Shown one piece after another: positions 12,419-22,680 of a stretch of DNA of 64,000 nt. Both the position numbers and the translations under genes were made by a program. Within the stretch, counting starts at the first letter, position 1; each line of letters opens with the position of its first letter. Location: the NCBI RefSeq assembly GCF_905220565.1, contig NC_059416.1, forward strand, positions 7,316,001-7,380,000, given 5' to 3'. The notes below the pieces were generated by a model that was given only the letters and a program-made list of their open reading frames with translations, ran no database searches and was not told where the DNA came from. Source of the stretch: Melitaea cinxia (taxonomy: Eukaryota > Arthropoda > Insecta > Lepidoptera > Nymphalidae).

Positions 12419-12683
12419 TCAAATTATAAATGTCTATACATTTTTTCATGCAAATGTTTTCCGAGGTCTGGGTGTTTGTGTAGTCCTTGTCTCTCCACCA
12501 TGCCTCGAAGAACACGTTAAGCCGTCGGTCCCGATTGTTATCATGTACACCTGATAGCGATCGTTACTCATAGTAGGCCATATCCGTATCCGCCATACCC
12601 GCATTGGAACAGCGTGATAGATTCAGCTCTGATCCTTCCCCTACATGGGGAAAGAGGCCTCTGCCCAGCAATGGGATATTATA
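12419..12683 (+). repeat. SINE family D, copy 2 (lacks tRNA head)
   Basis: Matches the body of the copy at 15.7-16.0 kb in the opposite orientation: GGTCTGGGTGTTTGTG, GTTATCATGTACACCTGATA, GCGATCGTTACT, GGGGAAAGAGGCCTCTGCCC, AGCAATGGGATATTA. The tRNA-like head is missing, and the break coincides with the CTAGT end of the preceding Helitron-like element, so the Helitron end abuts or replaced the head. Confidence 0.8.
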
Positions 12684-12858
12684 AAAAGAAAAATAGTCAA
12701 GTTAAAATGTGTGGAAGTGTAAAAATATCACGTGGTTGCAGAATGTTTGTCACAACTACGAGTCCAAGTGTTTCATATAAAACATTTTGTACGTGAACAT
12801 TCGACTAAATATTATATTATATACTTAAAGTTTTTGAGGACGGCTGAGTTTATGTTAC

Positions 12859-13312
12859 TTTTTTTAACCGAATTCAAAAAAAAGGAGGAAGTTACTCAAT
12901 TCGACAATGTATGTATTTTTTATGTATGTTCGGGGATAACTCCTTCGTTTATGGACCGATTTCGATAATTCTTTTTTTGTTGGAAAGGAAATATCCCTAG
13001 TTTAGTACCATGATAAGGAAACCAGGATCTGATGATGGGATCCCAGAGAAATCGAGGGAAACTCTCGAAAATCCGCATAACTTTTTACTGAGTGTATCGA
13101 TTTTGATGATTTTTAATTTAATCGAAAGCCGATGTTTATCATGTGGTCATATTTAATTTCATCGAGATCTGATTACAACTTTTGGAGTAATATTTGATAA
13201 TGCGTATTCACTTGAAATTTTTTTTGTCTACCTACGTTGTATTACTTGTCGATATAATTGTCGATAAGAAGTCGGGTTTTCTTCGTTTGCCTACAAACAC
13301 TATTATATATAC
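12859..13312 (+). repeat. Family C repeat, copy 2 (near full length)
   Basis: Reference copy of family C, about 450 bp. The left end is TTTTTTAACCGAATTCAAAA, close to AACCGACTTC; the right end reads GAAGTCGGGTTTTCTTCGTT then a conserved 20-bp tail around CAAACAC. The ends are thus inverted copies of each other with an extra tail outside on the right. Internal landmarks are GGGGATAACTCCTTCGTTTA, GATGATGGGATCCCAGAGAA, GAGGGAAACTCTCGAAAATC, and CTACGTTGTATTACTTGTCG. No coding capacity. The class is unknown: MITE-like ends, but the outer tail is atypical. Confidence 0.85.
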
Positions 13313-13674
13313 AAAGCTGTTCGACCGTTTAGTTTTATAGTTGACATATGGTCTGTTACATGTCAAGTGACCCGAATTAACAGAAAGGCTTTTTATTCCG
13401 AAATTCCCATGAGATTGTTGGAAATGTTGGTAAAACCGTTCACCATATTTGATATTTCCAACTGAGTAAACTTTTCGTTAAAAAGCCTGTAAGTAGCTTT
13501 TATAGGTCGTTTCATAGATAAGAAATTAATATATGACTGATTCTAAAGAAAATAACGGAAACTCTGTATTTTTGATTCTGTAAACAGTTCTATTTGAATT
13601 TTATGCAGTTTTCATAATCTTTACAAGAGAACTAAAATATGAAACTACATCGTAACTATTTTCGGCATATTTTA
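13313..13674. other. Stretch without recognised features
   Basis: AT-rich; nothing supported. Confidence 0.5.
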
Positions 13675-13830
13675 TCTTCTATATACGATTAATACGTGAA
13701 AAAAAAACTTTGTACCCTTTTTATACAATTGCGCGGATAGAATAGAGTAGTAGTGCAGAATACTATTATTTTTTTTAAATATTATTCCTAAAAAATACAT
13801 TAAATAAAAAAAATTCACACACTACCGCGT
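13675..13830 (+). mobile_element. Helitron-like 5' end, copy 1
   Basis: Begins TCTTCTATATACGATTAATA then CGTGAA, an A run, CTTTGTACCC, and AGTGCAGAATACTA. The same order occurs at 59,067-59,225 (there TCTATATATATTAATACGTG). A TC-initial, ATTAATACG-containing start is shared with the smaller Helitron-like elements at 27.8 and 47.7 kb read on the minus strand. The 3' end was not found, so the copy is truncated or diverged. Confidence 0.6.
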
Positions 13831-15698
13831 ATTTAACACACACATGCATATTTACTCTTTGTTTAATGTTCAAACATATAATTTTAATTAATAATGGCCA
13901 AATTCCGATCATTAGGCGACCACTAGTCTTTATAAACAGTCTAAGAGTACGGCTGTCAAGAATCACAAACGTAATACCGTATTCCACGCGAAATTACGAG
14001 AATAATCTTGTTTAATTATAAATTTGCATAGAATGTGTTATAAACATGTGCTGCTTTTACACATCATTAGTTACGACGATGTTTATCCACACATTATCTT
14101 TATCCAGACATCAATCTTCAGAATATTACCGCGTCGAAACGGAGTTACACTATTCTCTTGATATTTGCTTCCATTAAATTAATTAGGTTTTCACCTCGAA
14201 CTGAATTAAAATTTCTCGTGTCTACGTAAGTATATATTCATTAAATAATTTTTTAACGTGTTTCCTTTGCATCATTATAAAATTAGAATTATTAAATGTT
14301 ATTTTTTGAAGTAAAACTCCATTATGCAAGCTTGACTTGGAGAGTAAGCTCGTGAATGCGTGACGAGAGCGTTACGAAAAGTGTGATCAGAATTGAACGG
14401 CCGATCAAAAGCCGAATGGAAGTTGAAAGGGAGATTAAACATTTTTTTTTTTTTTTGAATATCAGATTAAGTTAGTGATTTACGTTTCGTAAGTTTTACT
14501 TCATTCGTGTGGTCTAAAGCACAATTTTTTTCGTTTAATTCCACATAGAAATAAGTTGAATAAGAAGCAACATAATGGTCATTGATTTGATTTCATAATT
14601 TGAATTGAATTGATATGATTCTACAAAGGAATAATATCATGGTCCTAATTTATGTTCAGTGTATTTTTTAGTTATAGTAGAATGTTGAAAACAAGTTGTT
14701 CGGTTAAGTCCAACAATATAAAATAAGGATGCAAGAAATGAAATGGCGCATAAAAAAAACATGAGCACTCGTGAAGGTGGATTGCAATAGTACCGAAAAT
14801 ATCTAGAACTCGAAATGGCCAAAACCAAAGAAGCAAATATCCTTTTACAAATAATATTAGCATCATTAAAAATAATTCGCATTAATTGCGAACAACAATA
14901 CATACTTTGTTGACGAAAAACATTTTAGTTCATAATTTTAGTTATACTTATATTATATAGAGTAAAAGATTAATATTGTTTAACTACTGAATTTTTAAAT
15001 ATAAACTGCTGCTCCGATTTTATAATTTCTTTCGCCAAAACAGAACAGTCTAATTGATGCAATCCACCTAGTATCAACAATATTACTTTACTAAACTTTG
15101 CCCCTCGATTTTAGTTGCATTTAAATTTCAGATCAGTTTATATTCAGTTCTCGCCGTCAGGCCAATTCGTCTTCATACGTCACCTGTCGTTGTCGCTTTG
15201 TATATTTTTCACTTTGTGTATTCTATTATCCTTATAGCTACTGTTTCACATCTATATTATACCACAATATTACGTAAGTCAACCTGCCTTGAAAAATGTA
15301 TAGAACGATGGTTTAAATTTTTTCAAGTGAAAATATATCTATATTAGGGACATTTTGTTTTGATTAATTTTTCTAAATTTTAATACAGATTTAGTGCCAA
15401 TGCCTTAAAAATCACTTTCGTATAAACGCATAATTATATTGTTTTTATTACATCGCGTTTTCTTCGAATAGTGTCATAGGACACTTCGTCTTGCGTGTCC
15501 TAACTGCAGATAGTGGTTGACTTTGCATAGAACACGATTGGCTTGGAAACAAAAGACAAACCTAAATAACAACTACAAACAACAACAATTAAATATAGTA
15601 AAACACAAATATTGCTTAAATAGATAGTATAGACCATATTATAGACTTTCTGTTTTTTTTAATGCGAAATTTTTGCACTAAATAAGACGCTTCGGTCT
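13831..15698. other. Stretch without recognised genes
   Basis: AT-rich; T run at about 14,443-14,457. A moderately GC-richer patch with an arthropod-initiator-like TCAGTT lies at 15,121-15,200 (see findings). No coding support. Confidence 0.5.
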
Positions 15699-16025
15699 CT
15701 AATATCCCACTCCTGGGCATAGGCCTCTTTCCCTATGTAGGAGAAGTATCAGACTTAATCCACCACGCTGCTCCAATGCTATGCTGGTTGGCGAATATAT
15801 TCCCTACTATTAGTAACGATCGCTATCAGGTGTACATGATAACAACCGGGACGGCTCAACGTGGTCTCCGAGTCACGGTGAGACCCACAAGAAGTGCACA
15901 AACACCCAGACCATGGCAAACATCTGTATGTCAAATACAAATGTTTATCATGTGCGAGGATCGAACCCGCAAATGCCAACGCGACATCCACATACCAGTG
16001 CTGTGGCCGTTGCGCCAGCGTGTCT
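15699..16025 (-). repeat. tRNA-derived SINE, family D, copy 3 (full length)
   Basis: On the minus strand the element begins with a box-A-like CGCTGGCGCAACGGCCACAG and a perfect box B (GGGTTCGATCCTCGC), i.e. an internal RNA polymerase III promoter derived from a tRNA. The body follows with CATGGTCTGGGTGTTTGTG, GGTTGTTATCATGTACACC, GCGATCGTTACT, GGAGCAGCGTGGTGG, and ends GGAAAGAGGCCTATGCCC and GAGTGGGATATTAG. The cloverleaf is not complete, so this is not a functional tRNA gene. Copies lie at 12.4 kb (headless) and 7.9 kb (3' end only). Confidence 0.85.
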
Positions 16026-16984
16026 AAATAGGTATTGATACGAAATTTAAGACAATAGGTAAAACATAAATTTATAATGATTACTTGCTAAGTATATAAT
16101 AGCTACTGAGAACAAAAATGAGTATGGTTGTAATGTAGGTTAACGTATGAGATACTCAAATACTCATGCACCTATGCACATTATGGAGATTTTTCCTAAG
16201 CTTTTTAAACGTTTAAAATTCTTTATTTACTAAATAATTTTTATGTCTATTTTATGGTCTATTCAGTATTAGAAAAAATCACAAAAAAATTATATGTATA
16301 TCTGTAATTGCCCGTATAACGATGTACCTCTAATTTGATTAAGACTTTGATTTTATGATAGGTATTATATTTAGATTATTTTAGCTTCATATCCTTGCCT
16401 TCCTATTCAATAACCCAAGACCACAAACCCACCAACTCATACCGCTTTATAATATCACATATACATATGCACACATATTTCATACCTTATGTATAACTTT
16501 AAAAGGTCATTAATCATCTCTAGCGTTTGAGACATAACAACAGTATTGCTATATTTAGTTGTCTGATTAATTTTATAATTGAGTGATTCAAACGGATGAT
16601 TCACAGCAGGTTCAATTGAATCATAACGTAATCGGGTAAACAGGTTATATAAGATTTTGTTTGACCTTATTTACATGAAAATGGTTTCCGATATAAGGGT
16701 TGTCCCTTAAGGCCGGAAAACGGAATTTATTGAAATATTGCGTGGTGTAGTGTATTGGAATATGTGAGCTTTATTACTATTTGACTATTTTGACTTTATG
16801 GCGTATGACGTCTGTGAGGGTTACCAGGTGGACGCCGTGTGTATTAATTTTTTATAAGCTTTTGACTATAATTCACATTCTATCCACCTCGAAAAATTAA
16901 GTAATATTCAGATCACTGAGAATATCGTTAAGATTTTTGCTATTCATATTTTAACAAGTAATTAAACACATAATTAAACACGCT
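16026..16984. other. Stretch without recognised features
   Basis: AT-rich with short GC-richer patches (16,690-16,750 and 16,795-16,850). Nothing supported. Confidence 0.5.
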
Positions 16985-17400
16985 CAGAGAGGAGAATAGG
17001 CTTCTGGTCAAGGAAAGGAAAATTTACCGTAAAATCCTAGGACCAACTAAAGGGCAAGATGGCAGCTGGCGAATAAAAACCAATGCTGAAATCGCAAACC
17101 TGGTGTCTGAGCCAAACATCATTGGAGCTCCAAATCCCATAGGTTGCGGTGGCTCAGACATGTCGAACGCATGGGAGAGGATCGAGCAGTCAAGAGAGGG
17201 TATGTGGGTCGACCAACTGGACGTAGACCGGTGGGTCACCCCAGATACCGCTGAAGAGACATGGTTGAAGCAGACTTGAGTGAGATCCAAACCAATAATT
17301 GGCGGGAAATCGCGCAAGATAGTGCGAAGTGGAGAAATCTTGTTTCGGAGGCCAAAACTCATTTCGGGTCACTGAGATGAGTTAGTTAGTTTTTTAATTA
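16985..17400 (+). pseudogene. Non-LTR retrotransposon C-terminus, decayed (LINE copy L3)
   Basis: Translation runs from LVKERKIYRKILGPTKGQDG and WRIKTNAEIANLV, then after a frameshift near 17,130 into RLRWLRHVERMGED, GYVGRPTGRRPVGHPRYR, and finally NWREIAQDSAKWRNLVSEA and a HFGSLR end with TGA at 17,378-17,380. HVERM, a GRPTGRRPVGRPRYRW-type motif and a terminal W-rich helix are typical of the C-terminal tail of LINE proteins (endonuclease-RT type). One stop replaces the tryptophan after PRYR (TGA at the expected TGG), and the frameshift confirms decay. The tail is GTTAGTTAG followed by T. The RT domain is not present, consistent with 5' truncation. This is a different family from L1/L5. Confidence 0.8.
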
Positions 17401-19149
17401 AAAAATACGATAAAAAATAGTAGGTAAGGACCTACTTGCATTTAATTGCCATTGAATATTCATAAAACTATTTTCAGTAAAAATAGTTCAAACAGTTTAC
17501 TATGTAGATATAAAATTATCCTTCAGACTTAGGGCTCTAAGTAATAACCCTATTAGTGCCTGTAATAAGACTTTAATTAAATTGCCGCTGCTCGTAAAAC
17601 ATCCTAGTTCAAAACTATTAAAACAACGTTTTTCATTAAATTATCACGCAATAGTTCAGCACTCTGAGCTAATAGCTTTAATTTAAAATTAAAATACACT
17701 TCACAGGTAGGCTTTGAAAATCTCGTTTGAATCGCCATTTTATAATGTTTAATTATAGCAATAATTAGTTATAAATTACTGGCGCTTTTTAATACGTAAC
17801 TCTCTAGAGTTGAAATAATGAAGATCTTAACATAATTGTTTTCTTAATTTGTAATAATTATATTGGATAGGATAGTATAGCGTTCATGATATTAAAACCC
17901 CTATTTTATTGCAGGTAATTATCCTGCAATTTAAGGCAATTTTGTAGTAAAAATAAAAATAGAAGCTTCAAATTTTATGTACTTAATTAAAAAATGAATC
18001 TAAATTGAAGATCCCGAAACAAATACAATCAAAACAAAAAATTGTATATATAATAAATTGTATATGAGCGGAGACTGAAGTCAAAAACTATGATGATTCC
18101 GCCAACCTAACGTCAGAGACAATCGTCAACAATGCAATTATAATGCATCTTAGTACGCGTATCTAGTATAATAATTATGCACTTCTATACTTAATAGTTA
18201 GAGAAAGTATTTTAAAAGCAATATTATTCTTTAATATCAAACTCATTCAGTTATACGACGCAAGGAAAATAAGAACATGCAAAATTTTACAACTGAAACC
18301 GAAGACAAGACGTACAGCGTCACTATACGAAGCTTTATAGACAGACGTATTAAAATCATACAGAAATGAGGCAATCTCTTTAACTGAAGTGTCTTTATTC
18401 ATATATGAAAATGTAATATGTAATGTGCATATATGTAGTATGTAATATCCATATGTGACACATTTTAGTAGGTCTGTTCAAAGGCAAATCACGTTTAAAA
18501 TGAAACTTAAATAAAATTTCAAAAAAAAAGTTAATGCTTTTAAAACAACTTTTTAAGACAACTTTTTTAATTTTTCATACTATGCTTTCATACACGCTAT
18601 ACGAATATCTTTTCATGTCTATTACATGAGATTCACGTACATTGTGACGGCGTAACTCTACACTAAATTAATATGTTAAAAATTTAAAAAAAAAATCTTT
18701 ATCACCCATAATCGCAGCGTTCAAATTAATTACTTACATCCCAAATCAACAAAGTTATTTCAAAATGAGTCAATGAAATTCAAATTGTGACTCATGTACC
18801 GAATTATTGATTATGATTAAACAAATATAACATCACCAACCTTTTGAAAAATTTCCATAAAATAAAACGATACGTCCCAAGCTCAAAAGAAAATCCCTGA
18901 AAATTGCTTTTAAATAAATAATTTGTTCACTCAGTTCAATTATATGCAGATCTTGTAAATGTCCGCTACAAGAGCACCTTAATTCATTTAATTTCAGAAA
19001 CCCATTCCTGTTAAGCAGGATTTACATAAACATTCAAACGTTGGGCTGTTAAGCTTACTTCGTTAATTAAAACGTTGATACTGATTGCTTTAACAATTTG
19101 ATTACATTTTTACGAGATTTAAACGTTAAAAACTTTTAATGTTACGGCG
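17401..19149. other. Stretch without recognised features
   Basis: AT-rich; nothing supported. Confidence 0.5.
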
Positions 19150-19330
19150 TAGTCGATCTTTGCTCATAATAAATCCATACTACTGTATAAATGCGAAAGT
19201 TTGTCTGTCTATTACGCTTTTACGCCTAGCATTGGTTTAGGATTTTGATGAAATTTGGTACATAGACAAAGTAGAGAAAAATTAGCCTCGATGGAGTAGA
19301 AATAGGAAATAAAAATTTGTATACGGTTGT
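19150..19330 (+). repeat. Family J dispersed repeat fragment
   Basis: ATCCATACTACTGTATAAAT, GCGAAAGTTTGTCTGTCTAT, TACGCTTTTACGCC and GATGAAATTTGGTACATAGA are the start of a widespread insect repeat. A relative in opposite orientation lies at 46.84-47.0 kb. The remainder is missing or diverged. Confidence 0.65.
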
Positions 19331-20121
19331 ACGGTTACCAACACTGGTACCAACTAGTTCTAAACATTTGTAATAAGCCAAATTACGTTTTCTGAATGTT
19401 TATTTCATGTTATGTGTGTTTCAGCATCGACGAATACAGGGTATGGTTAACGAGGAATGATTGGAAGTATTTTCTTTTTTATTTGCCTAGAATAATCTTG
19501 TTGAACGTGTGTATGTATTAAAATGAGAAAATAAATGTAGGCTATGGCGACTACTTGTAAATTTAATACTTCTATAGAAGTATTAAGGGCTACAAGTAAA
19601 CAAATCGTCATGGATCCACTTCATTATTATTGGTTGCTTAGATTCCTATGTGATGTACTTGTGTCGTCGTTAAAAAATATTTCAAAACAAGAAAATGTTA
19701 TTCATAACTGAATGAAATAAAATAGAAAAAGATATTTTTAAAGTATAACTGTTACAGTTTACAGTAGTTTAGATTTTTATTTACTATTATTAGTTCAGAT
19801 CCAAGAGTATCTTATTGATTGGACACATAGACTTCTTTTAAATAAGAGTCGATATATCTTTCAATTTTATTGAATGTATTCCAGTACTAATAAATTCTTT
19901 CCATACATAACGTGACAGTTTTGGTAAACCTGTAAGCCAGTGAATGGACGAACGTGTCTCAAGATTTCTACAATTTAATGTAATCCCGATAGAAATCTGG
20001 AAACATGTTCTTTGTCAAAACACGTTTCTTGAGAAAAAACGACTTGTGAGAAAAAAAAAATTATTTCTATATCTATTTGAAATTATAAAATATATTTTTA
20101 TTGAAAAATTGTGTTGTGGAA
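19331..20121. other. Stretch without recognised features
   Basis: AT-rich; nothing supported. Confidence 0.5.
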
Positions 20122-20567
20122 AATAATTGTGTTTGCAGGCAAACGAAGCAAAATCGACTTCAATTATATCGACAAGTAATACAACGTAGGTAGACGAAAA
20201 AATAGTCAAGTAAATACGCATTATCAAAGATTACTCCAAAAGTTGTAAACAGATCTTGATGAAATTTAAATATGACCACATGATAAATATCGGCTTTCGA
20301 TTAAACTAAAAATCATCAAAATCGGTACACCTAGTAAAAAGTTATGCGGATTTTCGAGAGTTTCCCTCGATTTCTTTGGGATCCCATCATCAGATCCTGA
20401 TTTCCTTATCATGGTTTCAACTAGGGATATCTCCTTTCCAACAAAAAAAGAATTATTAAAATCGGTTCATAAACGACGGAGTTATGCCCGAACATACATT
20501 AAAAAAAATATACATACGGTCGAATTGAGTAACCTCCTCCTTTTTTTGAAGTCGGTTAAAAAAAACA
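20122..20567 (-). repeat. Family C repeat, copy 3 (near full length)
   Basis: The plus strand starts with AATAATTGTGTTTGCAGGCA, then AATCGACTTCAATTATATCG and ACAAGTAATACAACGTAGGT, and ends CCTCCTCCTTTTTTTGAAGT then CGGTTAAAAAA. It aligns over its whole length with copy 2 in reverse. A 73-codon plus frame inside is incidental. Confidence 0.85.
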
Positions 20568-21992
20568 GAGTTCTGATAAAATTATACCGTTTTCAAACAT
20601 TTTTTATTTTATTTTTACAAAATAAAACCTAGCTTATTAAAAATATTATCTTTCTTCGAAATAGATTTCATAGTTTATGAAATTAAAAAAAAAAAAAAAA
20701 CTTAAAATGTCTGGGTGCTCAAGTTGAGCGAATCCTGTAATTAACATTTTAAACAAAAGTTTAAGTTGTATTCCGCTGTTTTGTTCGTGAGCTGCGGAGC
20801 ACGTATTTTAATATACGAAAAGCTTGAATCTGAGCATTTGTCTGCTCAAAGTACAAGCTTTTAATTTTGTAGGTACGCTTCAAAAGTACTTTCTTAGTAA
20901 TATTATTTCGCTTACTTCAAAATAATATTTCGTTTATTTGGATATCGTTTGTGTGCTTGATGTAAAGTTCATATTAGTAAATTACATTCTTAAAATAAAT
21001 TTCTTTGTCTTTTTCTAGCTTAAGCGTTAATCGGATTTTAATTGTAGCTCTAGACAAAGGTGTGAAAGTAAACAATAGGCTAAATATGACATTAAAGTAT
21101 CATAAATTCGTAATTTTTGAACCAAAAGATGAATTTAAAAACCAAGATTAAATCAAATAAATCAATAATATAATCAAAATATAAAACAAATATACTATAA
21201 ATTGAAGTATAATAAATAAACTCAATATAATTATGCTTAGAGTTATATTTCAAATGAAATATTTCAATTCAAAATTTGAACTTGAATACGAACTTTTTAT
21301 CCTCCAGGATTGAATTCATCCTTCATCCATAGGTTCATATTCTCATGTTCTTTGACTGTGGGTTGTTTGCTTATCAATTTTGTATTGTTTAAGTAGAAAC
21401 ATTTATAGTAACAAACACAAACGCTTTTAATTTATACCATGTATAGGTATACCTAATAAAAATAACTTAATATGATATTTGAAGAATCAAAACTTAAAGT
21501 AACTAATCAACTCTATAAATAGACTTGGTTGGCGAAAGTTAAAGCAACAGTAAAAAAACCATCAGAGGACGAAACAAAACGTTTTATGCAAATTTTTCAT
21601 TAACAATCTGTATTTAACGTAATAAAGAAGTTGTTGAACTAAGAGAGCTTGTGGGACTTAAAAAGCCTTTTTATTAAATGCCCGTAATGTTAGGCTATAA
21701 CCTGTATAATTGTTTTCATTTCTTTTATTATGGAAATCAGCATACGATCTTTGATAGCTTTATATTATTTAAAGTTAATTATTTAAAATAGTGAACTTTG
21801 TAAAATAATGGTTCAAAAGTGTTTTGAAGATTACTTGATTTTTTTTTATTTCATTTTAGTTTTATAAACTACTGTACGTGTATCTTTAGGTAGAAACAAA
21901 AATAAAAGTATCACAATTTTGCGAAATGTAGTAAATAAGCATACCATAAGTTGCGACGGATTTAACTTCAATCGTTCTTTTCTTCTTTGACC
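20568..21992. other. Stretch without recognised features
   Basis: AT-rich; an A run at about 20,684-20,700. Nothing supported. Confidence 0.5.
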
Positions 21993-22680
21993 AACTTGTA
22001 ACGTATATTTTTATTCTTCGGGACTGGCGGTGATCATCCAGGGAGTTTCTACGGAGCCACGTGTCACGGAGACCCGCTATAATAAGTGACCACAGTTAAC
22101 CCCCACCCACGTGTCAGAAATAATTCGAACCCTCATTGTAGTTTAAATTAACATTAGATTAATCAAAAATGTATTTCGGTCCATAGTGTAGATTTAAAAT
22201 AATTTTGGGTTGTGTTAAACTCGTTTGTTTAATCCATAAAAGGAAGATAAAATTTTTGTAAAGTTGTTTGATAAAGCTTAAAATTAAGTTTTCTTGTATT
22301 AAATTACTTTTTACATTAGTCTAATTTAATTTTGTTCTCCAATCCAATCTGATCGCTAACTTTTCTTTTAAATATATATGTACCTCTCTGTGATTTAGTT
22401 CGTCGCGTTAAAAAAGAATTTATATTCTCTTATTCTATGATTTTTTAATTAATTAATTTTATATTGTACACCACAAATATATTACAAACAAAGCATAAAG
22501 ATAGTTACAGACAGTGAAGTACAATGGGCGGACTTATGGCTAATTAGCCATTTCTTCCAGACAACCCATATTATATTAATATTATATAATTTAATTACAT
22601 TTACATATATTTATTACTTATTTTTTTAACGCGCGACAGTCACATGAATGAACGAAGAATAAAAATATACGTTACAAACT
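21993..22680. mobile_element. TIR element with 24-bp terminal inverted repeats and AACT duplication
   Basis: Perfect 24-bp inverted repeats lie at 21,997-22,020 (starting TGTAACGTATATT) and 22,653-22,676 (ending AATATACGTTACA), each flanked outward by AACT (21,993-21,996 and 22,677-22,680), so the element proper is 680 bp with a 4-bp target duplication. Inside, a second inverted pair (TTAACGCG type) sits at about 22,404-22,417 and 22,622-22,634. The left interior is unusually GC-rich (22,020-22,110, with GCCACGTGTCACGG). There is no transposase frame, so it is non-autonomous. A 4-bp duplication of AACT is not the TTAA of piggyBac; superfamilies with 4-bp duplications such as Sola or Chapaev are possibilities only. 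Confidence 0.7.
22441..22565 (-). repeat. LINE 3' UTR tail, family E copy, nested in the TIR element
   Basis: On the minus strand: GGGTTGTCTGGAAGAAATGG, GCCATAAGTCCGCC, TTGTAC, and GTGGTGTACAATATAAAA. The order and spacing match the family E tails at 10.7, 36.5 and 43.8 kb with divergence. It lies wholly inside the inverted-repeat element. Confidence 0.65.

Noticed and set aside
15955..16025. tRNA gene on the minus strand
   Set aside because: It is the head of SINE D; the same body occurs elsewhere without it.
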